Part shown: positions 11,382 to 22,500 of the stretch, piece by piece
Layout: each line of letters starts with the position of its first letter
How positions within the stretch are numbered: position 1 is the first letter of the stretch
Assembly: GCA_033239125.1 (NCBI GenBank)
Contig: BSWB01000001.1
Span: 136,320,981 to 136,384,980 of the forward strand
Length of the DNA stretch: 64,000 bases
DNA from: Fagopyrum homotropicum
Lineage: Eukaryota; Streptophyta; Magnoliopsida; Caryophyllales; Polygonaceae
Direction of reading: 5' to 3'
Made by a program: the position numbers and the translations under genes
The notes under the pieces: generated by a model
What the model was told of the DNA's origin: nothing
Database searches by the model: none
The model's input: only the letters and a program-made list of their open reading frames with translations

Positions 11382-11895
11382 AGATGGAGTATATTCGTTT
11401 TCATTCCGTTTTCGATTCCGGAGTTAAAACAAGACGGACCCTTAAACTCTATCGTTTTACGTGAAGAAATTTATCACATAAAATGCATCTAGCCTATCCC
11501 TATGACTTCATGTGAAGTTTGAACAAGGGTTTAATGGGGCCATCAAGGCTTGCAACCCTCCTCCTCCTAGTGAGCTGAGAGAGACGTGCATACCCCCGGA
11601 AATCTTGTGCCCAACAACCTCCCTTACAATCGCAACTGAAGATTTCCTTGACGATATCCACGACGTACAGAAGTAACCGCTCAAGCTGCCATAGGGGAGA
11701 TCGATCTCCAGCCTCGTGAGTCGTGACGACACCAGTGAAGACATTCAGCCTAGCCTAAGATCTTCGCCTTTGTTTTCTCCTGCACCCAGATCCTACCCTA
11801 AAGTAGCCCTCCTCTGTCGCCATCATTCAAGCCTCACGCACGACCACACTTTTTCTCTATTTTCTGCCAGCCGGCACCCTGCACTCACAGTTAAA
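11382..11895. other. Unassigned sequence left of the copia element
   Basis: No gene was recognised. It is less AT-rich than its surroundings. It may be part of the gypsy D LTR, because the sequence just right of the copia (31118 on) resembles that LTR. I could not align this left part convincingly. Confidence 0.3.
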
Positions 11896-12211
11896 TGTTA
11901 GATAATTTACGATTTCGTTTTGAAATCAAACACTATAATGGATCTAGACTTATACATAAATCGAATCGATAATAAGCGTAAGCGAATAGTCTTCTCCTTC
12001 CTTAATCCTTTCCTTTCAATAATCTCTAATGGATGAGATTAACAATAATTAATCCTCTTCACACTAATTACTTTTGTTAATTGACAGATGCTTAACTTTC
12101 AATTGTACTGACATCAGTTTCCCAGCCTTCATTCTTTGTAGTATAAAAGCATTTGAAAAGATTTTGTATTTGGAAACAAAACTGCCGGGCTCAATTGCCT
12201 TTCAACTTTCA

Positions 12212-12261
<50 letters not shown>

Positions 12262-12272
12262 ATATTCTTACA
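11896..12272 (-). repeat. Copia 3' LTR
   Basis: It begins TGTTAGATAATTTACG and ends TATTCTTACA on the plus strand (TG...CA), 377 bp, and includes an (AT)n run at 12215-12257. The partner LTR carries extra sequence around the A1 insertion site that is missing here near 11955-11970, so this copy has a small deletion. Confidence 0.88.
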
Positions 12273-12612
12273 TTCTCCCACTTGGCTTGTGTGTCAGCTT
12301 AACGGTTCAATATCGGTAATGCGGAAACTTATATAAGCCCATAAAATATTAATCCATAACTGAATCAGAATTGATCGGATCATGACGGTCACACGTCATT
12401 GAGCGACATGATTCCTTCTAAGTATCACAAATCAATCCAAAACTAAATACTTCTTTAAGTTTGAGATGCACTATAAGTCTCAAATTACGTGTCATCAGAA
12501 AACAATAATTGTATACAAATGTGATAATGATGACAAGTATTGTAAAGCAGAAACATATCAATAAGTGAATTCAAAGAGTTAGAAATTGATGAGTGAAATA
12601 TAATTATAATAG
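12273..12612 (-). other. Copia polypurine tract and 3' untranslated region
   Basis: The PPT abuts the LTR at 12273-12282 (AAGTGGGAGAA on minus). The rest is non-coding AT-rich sequence between the end of pol and the LTR. Confidence 0.7.
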
Positions 12613-14697
12613 CAAGATCTAACACCCATACGTTCTACATGGCCATTGAACGCCTTAGGTGGTAAACCTTTAGTTAACGGATCTGCAACCATCATGTCCG
12701 TTCTAATATGCTAAAAAACACACCCTATGTTTCTTCACTTCATCTTTAACTGACAAGTACTTTAACTCCATGTGCTTAGCACCTTTAGAGTATTTGTCGT
12801 TCTTCGAAAAGAACACGACTGCAGAGTTATCGCAATAAATTCTCAGCGGCCTAGCTATACTGTCAACAATTCCAAGCCTCGAGATAAAATTCCGCATCCA
12901 CAATGCATGGTTAGTGGCCTCAAAGCATGCCACAAACTCAGCCTCCATAGTAGAAGTAGCAATGATAGATTGCTTCCCACACCTCCAAGAAACAACGCGT
13001 CCCACTAATAGGAACATGTATCCGAATGTAGATTTTCTACTATCCCCACATCCGGCAATATCTGAATCTGAATATCCAATGACCTCTAGATGATTGGATC
13101 TCCTATATGTAAGCATGTGCTCTTTGGTGCCTTGCAAGTAGCTGAGAACCTTTTTAGCAGCTTTCCACTGGTTCATTCCGGGATTACTTTGATATATACC
13201 CAACATGCCTACAACGAAGCTAATGTCAGGTCGAGTACATGTTTGAAGATAATTCAAACTCCCAACCACTGATGCATAAGGAATATTTTTCATTTCCTTT
13301 CGTTCCAATTCATTTTTAGGACCTTGCAGTTTACTAAACTTATCTTCCTTCTGAATTGGAACTATCCCTGAAGAGCATTTATCCATTCTATATTTCTCTA
13401 AGACTTTATTGATATAAGCTTTTTGAGACAAACCTAACAATCCTTGTGATCTATCCCGAAATATTTCTATTCCAATCACATAGGATGCCTCAACCATATC
13501 TTTTATTTCAAAGTGCTTAGAGAGATATTTCTTTATATCACGTAACATGCCTATGTTATTTGCAGCAAGCAAGATATCATCAACATATAGGACTAAAATA
13601 GCAAATTTACTCCCACTGACCTTTATATAGATACACCGATCAACGGTGATCTCTACAAAACCATAAGACGTGATGATATCATTAAACTTAAGATACCATT
13701 GTCGGGAAGCTTGTTTCACTCCATATATTGATTTTTTCAAATTACACACCATATGTTCTTTGTTTGTGGTCAAGAACCCTTCAGGTTGGTCCATATATAC
13801 TTCCTTCTCTAAATCTCCATTTAGAAAGGCGGTCTTTACATCCATTTGGTGAAGCTCAAGTTCATAATGAGCCACCAAAGCCAAAACAATTCTCAAAGAG
13901 TCTTTCTTTGACACCGGAGTGAAAGTCTCTGTATAGTCAATGCCATCTTTTTGAGTGTATCCTTTAGCAATCAATCTAGCCTTATACCTTTCAATGTTGC
14001 CCTTGGAGTCCCGTTTGCTCTTAAAGACCCACTTGGACCCAACTGTCTTGGAACCCTCAGGCAACTCAACTAAATCCCATACTTGGTTGTCACTCATCGA
14101 TTTCATTTCTTCTTTCATGGCAATTAACCAATTTTCAGAATTATCACTTCTCATGGCTTTCTTAAATGAAACTGGATCTTCATCAATGCTTAAGTCACAT
14201 TCATTTTCTAGAGAATAAACCACATAATCATCTGGAATGGCGGATCTTATTTCTTTTATAGACCGCCTTAATGATTCACGTGGTTCATTTGTCTCTTCTT
14301 GTACTATGACCGGTTCATTTATTTCATTTTCAACTAATGGATTTTGGACATCATTTTGTAGTTCCAAGTTGTCATGTAACCGTGATATGACAATTGGTAC
14401 AACAAACTCAGAAGAAACCACAGGTGCAAGATCTTCAACTTGAATTTCTTGAATGTCCACTTTTCGTGGATCACTACTCCCACTAGTTTGACCATTCTCA
14501 ATGAACCTAGCATTGCCAGTTTCTATGATTCTCGTACTATGGTTAGGGAAATAAAATATATACCCCTTTGACTTATCAGGATAGGCAATGAAGAATCCAC
14601 TAACTGTCCTTGGATCAAGCTTCTTTTCATGTGGATTATACACCCTCACTTCTACAAGACAACCCCAAACACGGAGATGCCTCAAACTAGGTTTCAT
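12613..14697 (-). pseudogene. Copia pol: reverse transcriptase and RNase H
   Basis: A 664-codon frame (12703-14697) holds the end of the integrase region (SLRHLRVWGC, DKSKGYIFYFP), RT motifs (NQVWDLVELP, KARLIAKGYTQ, MDVKTAFLNGDL, SIYGVKQASRQW, catalytic YVDDILLA), then RNase H (GYSDSDIAGC, STMEAEFVA, IYCDNSAV). The frame stops early. The remaining tail (DMMVADPLTKGLPPKAF) is readable in another frame to about 12613, so there is a frameshift near 12710. The RT and RH catalytic motifs are intact, but it has no upstream partner in frame. Confidence 0.93.
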
Positions 14698-15420
14698 TCC
14701 CGTCCATAGTTCCTAAGGGTCTTAGGAACTGCCTTAGTAGGAACCTGGTTCAATAAATATGTTGCAGTCTTTAATGCGTGTGTCCACAATGATAAGGGCA
14801 AAGAACAATTGCTTAACATGCTCCTAACCATATTAATTAATGTACGATTCCGCCTCTCAGCTACACCATTTTGCTGAGGTGTACCGGGCATTGTATACTG
14901 TGCACAAATGCCTCTACTTTCAAGGAACTTTGTAAATGGACCTGGACACTGTCCATTTTCATTATATTTCCCATAAAATTCTCCACCTCTATCAGATCTC
15001 ATAACTTTTATTTTTCTATCTAATTGCCTTTCCACCTCAGTAACAAATACCTCTAAGGCATTTATAGATTGAGACTTTTCATGCAATAGATAAATATCCA
15101 TAACGTGAGAAATCATCAATAAAAGTGATGAAATACTTTTCACCACTCCATGAAGGAACGTCAAAAGGACCACAAATGTCGGTGTGAATTAACTCAAGAA
15201 GTTGAGTGCTTCTTGTGGTGGCTTTCTTTGTAGTGTTTTTAGTTTGCTTTCCTTTAATGCATTCTATACACACATCTAAGTCACTAAAATCCAAGTGATG
15301 AGGCAAAATATCATTTTTCACCAACCTCATTAACATTTCCTTAGATATGTGACCTAATCTTTGATGTCATAAGAAAGCTGAATTTTCATTGGATATACTA
15401 CGCTTGATGCCCACATTAGC
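14694..15420 (-). pseudogene. Copia integrase
   Basis: Fragments in two frames: RLGHISKEM, a CIECIKGKQ zinc-binding part, HTDICGP (first catalytic Asp) and FIDDFSRYG in one; KVMRSDRGGEF (second Asp), TPQQNGVAERRNRT (catalytic Glu) and SLWTHALKTATYLLN in the other. A frameshift lies near 15100-15170 and another at the join to RT near 14700. A TGA at 15367-15369 replaces what is normally TGG in LWHxRLGH. Confidence 0.92.
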
Positions 15421-15508
15421 TTCAACATAAAGCAAAGATTCATAAAATTTAATATCAAGATTAAACCTGTAAAGTGAATCAATCAATGTACCACTGCCAT
15501 AAAAGATG

Positions 15509-15978
15509 TTATGTTTCATAATGTTTGTACAATGAAAATTCACCATGTCCAAACTTAATAATAAAACCTAAATTGTCCAATCTACTAATGGAAACAAGAT
15601 TTCTAGCACATTCAGATACATAAAGACATCCTTCAAGATCTATATAACAACCAGTGTCCAAGATCAATCTGTAAGTCCCAATGCCCTCTATCTTTGCCTT
15701 CATCCTGTTTCCCATAAACAAATACTGTTCAGCTCCTCTTATGGGCCGGATCATACCGAATCCCTGTTTAATATGAGACACGTGAGTAATAGCACCAGAA
15801 TCCACCAGGTATTATTAGGCACTTCTATAAGATTTGATTCAAATGAAACATAACTATAATGTATACCTTTCTTCTCAAACCAAGCCTTCCTTCTAGGATA
15901 ATCCTTCTTGAAGTGTCCAATTTTCTTGCAAAAGAAACACTTCACTTCCTTCTTAACATGACCCTCATTGACTTTCAA
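15509..15978 (-). pseudogene. Copia gag zinc knuckle and protease
   Basis: The knuckle reads CFFCKKIGHFKKDY, with Tyr in place of the last Cys of CX2CX4HX4C. After a frameshift near 15800 comes the aspartic protease with WW-MDSGAITHVSH and LYVSECARNLVSISRL. The DSGA active site is present. Confidence 0.88.
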
Positions 15979-16059
15979 AGGGTTCTTGTTCCTCTTGTCC
16001 TTTTTACCTGACTTACCCTTACTGCTGATGGCACCATCATGACTTGTAAAATGGATAAC

Positions 16060-16681
16060 TTAGTCCTTTATCTTCTTTAATCTCCCTTCCTCTTGAACAA
16101 GCATGGCCTTTAATTCCTGAAAGTTCCAATTGTCTTTAATGGTGTTATAGTTCACCTGGAATTGACCAAACTCAAGAGGTAGAGAGTTAATGATAAATTG
16201 GATCAAGAATGTTTCATTAACGTCCATTCCCAAGGTCTTTAACTTTTCTGCCAAATTAGACATATACGTCACATGATCATGGATAGGCTGAGACCAATCA
16301 AACTTCTTCGTAGTCAGCTCACTCATGAGACTTCCTATAATTGACTTGTCCGCCAAATCCGACTGTGAATACTCCTTAACTTTCAGAAAGAATTCCTTTG
16401 CATTCTCTATCTTAGGCATTGATGACTTAATACTTTCAGCCATACTCATCCTCATGAGATTCAAACTCAACCCGTTAGAACGCTCTCAATCTTCATAAAG
16501 AGGTTTTTCAGCTTCGGAGCTATTCTCTGTAATGGCTGTTGGTAGATTATTCATGAGTATAGCAAGATCCAACGACATAATGCCCAAAGTAAATCGGACT
16601 TGTTCAGACCAATCATCATAATTCTGCCCATTGAATTTGACAACAGAGTTTGCAGATGTAGAGAAATTTGATGAAGCTGCA
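16060..16681 (-). pseudogene. Copia gag
   Basis: A UBN2-type gag: FNGQNYDDWSEQVRFTLG near the N-terminus, then SLNLMRMSMAESIKSS, AKEFFLKVKEYSQSD and FLIQFIINSLP. An in-frame TGA at 16486-16488 (ED-stop-ERSN) replaces a Trp codon. The frame is otherwise readable from about 16681. Confidence 0.88.
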
Positions 16682-17610
16682 ATAATTTATACATGCTTAC
16701 CTATTAGTGCTTTGATTATAATACAGATTCAAATCATATATGTAAAATTTAAAGCATGTATTCAAGCAACCTTTGGGCAATACTTAAAACACACATACTA
16801 TCATTGATGCTAAATCATACACTTAATAGACAATCATGACATACATAAATTAAATAAGCATGCTATCTTTGGATATACATATTATTTAACCTAAATACCA
16901 TGATTAATCTCTTTAATATTAGTGACTATTTTGAATGATCTGCCTTTGTGCGATCTCCAAAAAATATAGCCAATAATTACAATTATTCAATCAAACTTTC
17001 ATTTCATTAAGCATCCTATAATCATGAATAATTGAAATTAATTAATTTAAATATCTTAATTAAAACATAATAAGGTCACTTTGGTGACTAACAAATTATG
17101 CATAATTTAGACATTAAATTATATTACTTTACTGCATAAACCCACACTTTATACTATACCTAATACAGTTTAGTAAATAAAACACCACTGCGTGTATATA
17201 TACTCAAGTTCTTATACACACTGTAATATACTACACGTGAGCAAGCATTCGCTTAAACATGCATATTGCAAGTTAGAATAAAAGGAATGGTTGCTAATAC
17301 ATATTGCCCATTAATAACATGCTTTACACATAATAAAGACTTTCATGAAATATGTCTTTACATAATCCATGATACAACGACAATGAAATATTTTATATAT
17401 ATAACATTACGCATCACGATGCTATAACTATCATATAATGAATCATAAACATAATTCATTAGCCATAACTAATAATAAAGCACTCAAATAATAACATACT
17501 GGAACCAACATTTGTCTGTATTATGAAACACAAGCAGAAGATCACGAAAGGAAAAACTACTGATTCAATATTTACTCGAATAGATCGATGAGCCATGCAA
17601 ATCTATAACC
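16682..17610 (-). other. Copia 5' untranslated leader
   Basis: About 930 bp of AT-rich non-coding sequence between the PBS and gag. No ORF, RNA gene or repeat was recognised. Confidence 0.6.
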
Positions 17611-17622
17611 ACTCTGATACCA
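17611..17622 (-). promoter_or_regulatory. Copia primer binding site, tRNA-iMet
   Basis: The minus strand reads TGGTATCAGAGT beginning three bases inside the 5' LTR, complementary to the 3' end of initiator Met tRNA except at the last base. Confidence 0.88.
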
Positions 17623-17625
17623 ATT

Positions 17626-17729
17626 GCTAGATAATTTACGATTCCGTTTCGAAATCAAACACTATAATGGATCTAGACTTATACATGAATCAACCGATAT
17701 ATCCGTATATGAATCGAAAACTAACCTTT
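17626..17729 (-). repeat. Copia 5' LTR, first part (interrupted by A1)
   Basis: It begins TGCTAGATAATTTACG, matching the left LTR. It breaks off at the A1 target CCTTT (17725-17729) and continues at 29062-29346 (GTAAGCTTAAGCGAATAG, CCCAGCCTTCATTCTTTG and CTCAATTGCCTTTC, all in the left LTR). It finishes with the (TA)n run and ATATTCTTACA at 31024-31117. Confidence 0.88.
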
Positions 17730-18262
17730 TGATAGCATGAATTATAGTCTATATTTTGGGGTTTGTTTGAACGTTTTATCTTCAATAATCTGCATGTTTG
17801 TATGTACATTATGTGATTTTACTGCCATTTCATCTACCTTTGCGAGAATCGAGGTCTACACCTAGTTTCATTGTAATTGCAGGTAATATGGTACGTTTTG
17901 CATCAAAAAGGAGCAAAAGAAGTCAAGAGTCATTTGGAGCTACATCCAGGAAGCATAGCCATGGATTAAGGATTTACTTTGGGCCAGTTTTGAGAGATTT
18001 CACATTCAGTTGTGACTCACCTCGGTTGACCAGAGATTCATCTCGACCGAGGTGATCCAGAGACGCCGACTCGACCGAGGCGAAAACCTAGGACGCGGCA
18101 AGAATATTTTATTCTTGGCTGAGATCTTTTAAACTTGGAAAGTAATCTTATATTTTTGGGCTGAGCTCTTGGAAGGAAGGAGATATGCAGAATCATATAT
18201 TTTACCTATATTTATGGGAGAATATCTTTCTAAGATTTATTATCTTTGGAGGGTTATTTTCC

Positions 18263-18270
18263 TATAAAAA
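18263..18270 (+). promoter_or_regulatory. TATA box of A1 LTR promoter
   Basis: TATAAAAA in the sequence CCTATAAAAAGGGTTGG, with transcription probably starting some 30 bp downstream. The same word is in the 3' LTR near 27858 and, reversed, in A2 near 54816-54824. Confidence 0.6.
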
Positions 18271-18865
18271 GGGTTGGATATTCCACAAATCAAAGAGTGC
18301 TTAGAGCCGGCTTACACCGAAAAATACGCAGCAGCAGCCTACTCCAAGTTGGGAGATTTGAAGAACCTTTTTGAAGGTTGAAGGAAGATTGAAGTTCATA
18401 GCTTTTATAGCTTTATTGAAGGGTTTTGTAAGATTGTCTTCAATTCCCTCAATTGTTGTCTTGTCTTGTTGGATTATTATCCAAAGAACGCTTTGTTGTG
18501 ATATTTGATTCAGTTATTGAAGTCTTTTCATTAAATTCTTCTTTGTTCAAATATTCACCTTCTTCCTATATATTTTAATACTTTCATTATGATGATGAGT
18601 GGCTAATTTCCTTGTGTAATTCTAGGGTGATTGGCTGAAGGTTGTGGGAAAAACAATGATAGAATAATCTTAGATTCCAGTAGGATCCTGAAAGTTCGAG
18701 TCTTTAATCTTAACCCTAAGCATCTCGTTCGGTTGATGAACATCTCGGCCGGGGTGGAATTCTTCTGACCGAGGTGACTTATTTGATCCGTAACTGAGAG
18801 TTAAGTGTTAGAGTTTGCCAAATCCTATTCTTATTACACCTTCCTGGTTCAAAGCAAGCTTAGGA

Positions 18866-19126
18866 TGAGACTTACCCGGTAATTCCTTAGTTTGTGTATC
18901 AACGATCATAAGTGTAGGTAATAAAGGTTTATCCTTTATTGGGGTTTGAGTGTGCTTCCATCCCATCTTCGTGAGTTAGCCTGAGACTTACCCGGTAAAG
19001 GTTGATTCTATTCCCTTAGATGGTGTGTTAGTTTGAGGTTATAGTTCTTTATCTTAATTCCTTGAGACTTACCCGGTAATAGGAGTTGCGGTTTAGGATT
19101 AGTGTGTAGTGAGACTTACCCGGTGA
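18866..19126 (+). repeat. Four copies of TGAGACTTACCCGGTRA in the LTR
   Basis: Copies start at 18866, 18982, 19063 and 19110, separated by unrelated sequence. The same array occurs in the 3' LTR (28461 on), in the A2 LTR (53958-54215, reversed) and in the diverged fossil LTR (10300-10520), while the sequence between copies has changed. Confidence 0.85.
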
Positions 19127-19393
19127 TCTACTCCACTTAGTAACACCTTCCCCACGCAAAAATCTCAGCTTTGTCCGCTTATCTATAGATCTTGAGTTGG
19201 AACCACAACTAGATGCTTTAATCCCTAGAATTACATGCTTGCTTTATTTGACATCTTATTCATCTTTGATTGTGTTAATCGCTCTTGTGGTTAGAACTAA
19301 CGTAGCATACTGTGTTGACTTTGTTTCACCGAGTCCCTGTGATCGACCCCTGGAATTTTCTTGCTTTTACTACGATTGACCCGTACAAGTTTT

Positions 19394-19411
19394 TGGCGCC
19401 GTTGCCGGGGA
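19394..19411 (+). promoter_or_regulatory. A1 primer binding site, tRNA-Asp
   Basis: TGGCGCCGTTGCCGGGGA, complementary to the 3' end of plant tRNA-Asp, as is usual for Athila-type elements. It lies six bases after the LTR. Confidence 0.88.
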
Positions 19412-19512
19412 CTTGGTCTAGACCGAGCCGGTACGGTTTGCTCTTGGGGCATTTGCCCCGTTTTGTCTAACCACTCTACTTGAGTGACTTTTTCAGGTTC
19501 TTTCTTAGGTGT

Positions 19513-22500
19513 ATGCGAAGAACCCGCGCTGGGAAGGAAATCGTTCCTTACGATCCCGAACCAGAAAAGACATACAAGAGACGCTTGAGAGAAGCGAAGA
19601 TGGCCCAACAAGACGATCGCGATCTTGCGGCCCAATTGAGAGAGACGCAGGAGCTGCTGCGCCTCAGCAAGGAAGAACTCATGCAAGAGAAAGAGGAGAA
19701 TTGCACCAGGACTGCAGCAATCGAAGCTGAGATTGCTACCATTCGGAACCAGATTCTACTTCGACCGATGCAGGATCCAGTAGTTGATCCTCGACCGAGG
19801 CAGATTCCAGTACCCGACGCCCCGGCCGATGTACTTCCACCTCGGATGCCAGTCCGAGATGTTCTTCTTGCAGGAATTCCACAAACCCTAGGTCAAAGGA
19901 TGGACCCTAACCAACAACTGAGGCGTCCAGGAGTGAACCTAGGAGATCCAGCAGATCATGACTACGAACTTCGACCGCAAGTTCTAGCCATGATTCGCCA
20001 GTGCCAATTCGGAGGGCTAGAGAAGGAGTCGCCGCATCAACATCTTCAAAACTACGAGATCTTGATGGAAACCTTGCGACCTTCCAGAATTGAGAACAAC
20101 AACTACAAGCTAAGACCTTTCTACTTTTCTTTAAAAGATAGAGCTCTTACTTGGTATCAATCTCTTCCCCCAGGAAAAATTAGCACATGGGAGGAGATGA
20201 CTACGGAATTCTTGACCAAATTCTTTCCCCCCTCAAAGACCGCTGAAATGAGAGGGAAGATCAACGCTTTCATCATGAAGGACAAGGAGAGCTTGTACAA
20301 ATCTTGGGAGTGGTTCAAGGATATCCTTTTGGATTGCCCACATCATGGGATTCCAAAGATCGAGTTGTTGGAGATCTACTTCAAAGGGCTGGACGGAAGC
20401 ACCCAGTTCAATCTCCAACTACTCTCCGCCGGTACATTCATGGACATGGCGGTTGACGAGGCTTGGGACTTCATTGAGAAGCAAGCCTTGCACATGGAGA
20501 AGTACACCCACCAAGGAGCTGAAGGTGGAGTTAAAAGAGTCAACTTTCAAGAGACTCAACCCAACAACAATCAACTCACGTCCTTGAAGAACGACGTGAA
20601 GCAATTGAAGGAGCTCTTGATGGCTCAAACTAAGAAGGAAGAGCAAGGGCAAAGGAACAACAACAACAATAACGGGTACCGTAACAACAACAACGGGCCC
20701 CGAAACAACTACAACAACAACAATAGAGGATCCAATAGCAACAACTGGAGGGCGAATAACCAAAACCACGGTAACAACCATTCAAACTCCAACTCTAATG
20801 ATTCCTCTAACCCTTTCCTCTCTTCTCCTTCTTCTTCTTCTACTCCATTGAAGAGCCAAGGGCAAGGATCAAGTTCGTCTCAGCCGGAAAAGAAAGACGC
20901 AGTCCTGGAGGCAATCTTGATCAAGCTTAGTGCTATGGAGAATTCTATGACTTCATTTTCGAGGGCCCAAAAGTCCTTCGAACAACAACTTGCTAATAGG
21001 GCGAATGAAGCGCCAAGAGATCCAGGGAAGCTTCCAGCAAAGACGGAAACTAACCCTAAGGGCCAGTGCATGGCCATAACGACGAGGAGTGGACTCAAAA
21101 CTGCAGATCCAGTACCTCGCTCGATGCAGACCACCTCGGTCCAGACCCAGTCGAAGAACACCTCGACCGAGATGCCAACCGAGGCGGCGCAACAGAAAGC
21201 AGGAGGAACGACAGAAACTTATGTTCCACCTCCTGCATATAAACCACCACTTCCATTCCCCCAGTCCAGGGCCAGAGCACATCTTGACAAGCACTTCGGT
21301 AAGTTTCTTGACTTGATGAATAAGCTACATATTAATATTCCTTTCCTTGATGCCAATCTAGGTATGCCCGCCTATGGGAAGTTCTTAAAAGAAATCTTAT
21401 CAAGGAAGAGGAAGCTGGAGGATGTAGGTAAAGTTAGGATGACATCTAAATCTTCGGAGCTTATCAAGATCATGAAGGAAAAGATGCCACCTAAGTTAAG
21501 AGATCCCGGCTCATTTTGCATTCCCATTCAAGTTGGGGATGTCACTTGTGAAGCCCTATGTGATCTAGGAGCCAACGTGAGCATCATCCCGCTGGAGTTG
21601 TGCACTAAGATCGGTCTTGGAGAGCCCAAACCGGTCAAGATTCGACTTTACATGGCGGATCGCTCCATTACCCATCCCGTGGGCATCTTGGAAGACGTTC
21701 CGGTCAAGTTAGGTAACTTCTATCTACCTATAGATTTTGTTGTACTTGACATTCCCGCAGATTATCCAGTACCTATTATTCTCGGGAGGCCATTTCTAGC
21801 AACTTCGGGTTGCAACGTGGATTGCAAGAATGCCAAGTTGAAATTCAACGTTGGTGGTGATGAGGTGGAATTCACACTACTTGCAGCCATGAAAGGGGAG
21901 CAACTAACTGATGATATCTTCAACATCTACGATGAAGAAGAATCAAGAGAATTGGTGAGCTCTATCCTTATTAACGATCCGCTCGAAAGAGTCATAAGCT
22001 TCAGTTTAATGGAGGAAGGTATAGATGCTTCTTGTGATGCAGATATACGGAGCTTGAAGGCACTGGAAGAGGATCCAGGAGCTATAACAGAGAAGCTGAT
22101 CCAGGAGACGAAGATCTCCAACCTCGGACCCAGTAGCAGTACCTCGACCGAGGCACTTTCTGGACTGAGCGAGGCGACTGAAGAACACCTCGGTCAACGC
22201 CTTTGCGCCTCGACCAAGGTCGATGGCGAGATGATTCAAACTGAGACTTCATCAAGTCCAGTTTCTGATACCACTCCACAGGGAAGAGGAAGCACGGATT
22301 CCTCCCAGAAAGCACCCCCAGTAGTAGAGCTTAAACAACTCCCTAGTCACTTGAGGTATGTCTTTCTTGGGCCGGATTCCACTTACCCCGTTATTGCTAG
22401 CGCTTCCCTCTCCGATTCTGAATTATCTAAGTTAATGCATGTCCTGAGAAAGCATCGAAAAGCCATAGGTTACACCACAGATGATCTTATTGGCATTAAA

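Larger units (their letters stand above)
17730..19387 (+). repeat. A1 5' LTR
   Basis: 1658 bp, against 1737 bp for the 3' copy. The missing 79 bp correspond to 28983-29061, the LTR's 3' end after CCGTACA. The deletion joins at a shared ACA directly before the PBS. Family-A inverted-repeat motifs lie at 18018-18082 and 18720-18777. Confidence 0.93.

Noticed and set aside
10857..11492. Several Arg/Gly/Pro/Asp-rich open frames on both strands
   Set aside because: They are translations of the CCGGA repeat in the MITE; all frames are open because the repeat lacks stops.
20419..20781. Val-rich hydrophobic antisense frame, also in A2 at 62235-62597
   Set aside because: Antisense shadow of the Asn-rich gag tract (AAC read as GTT); no independent evidence of a gene.
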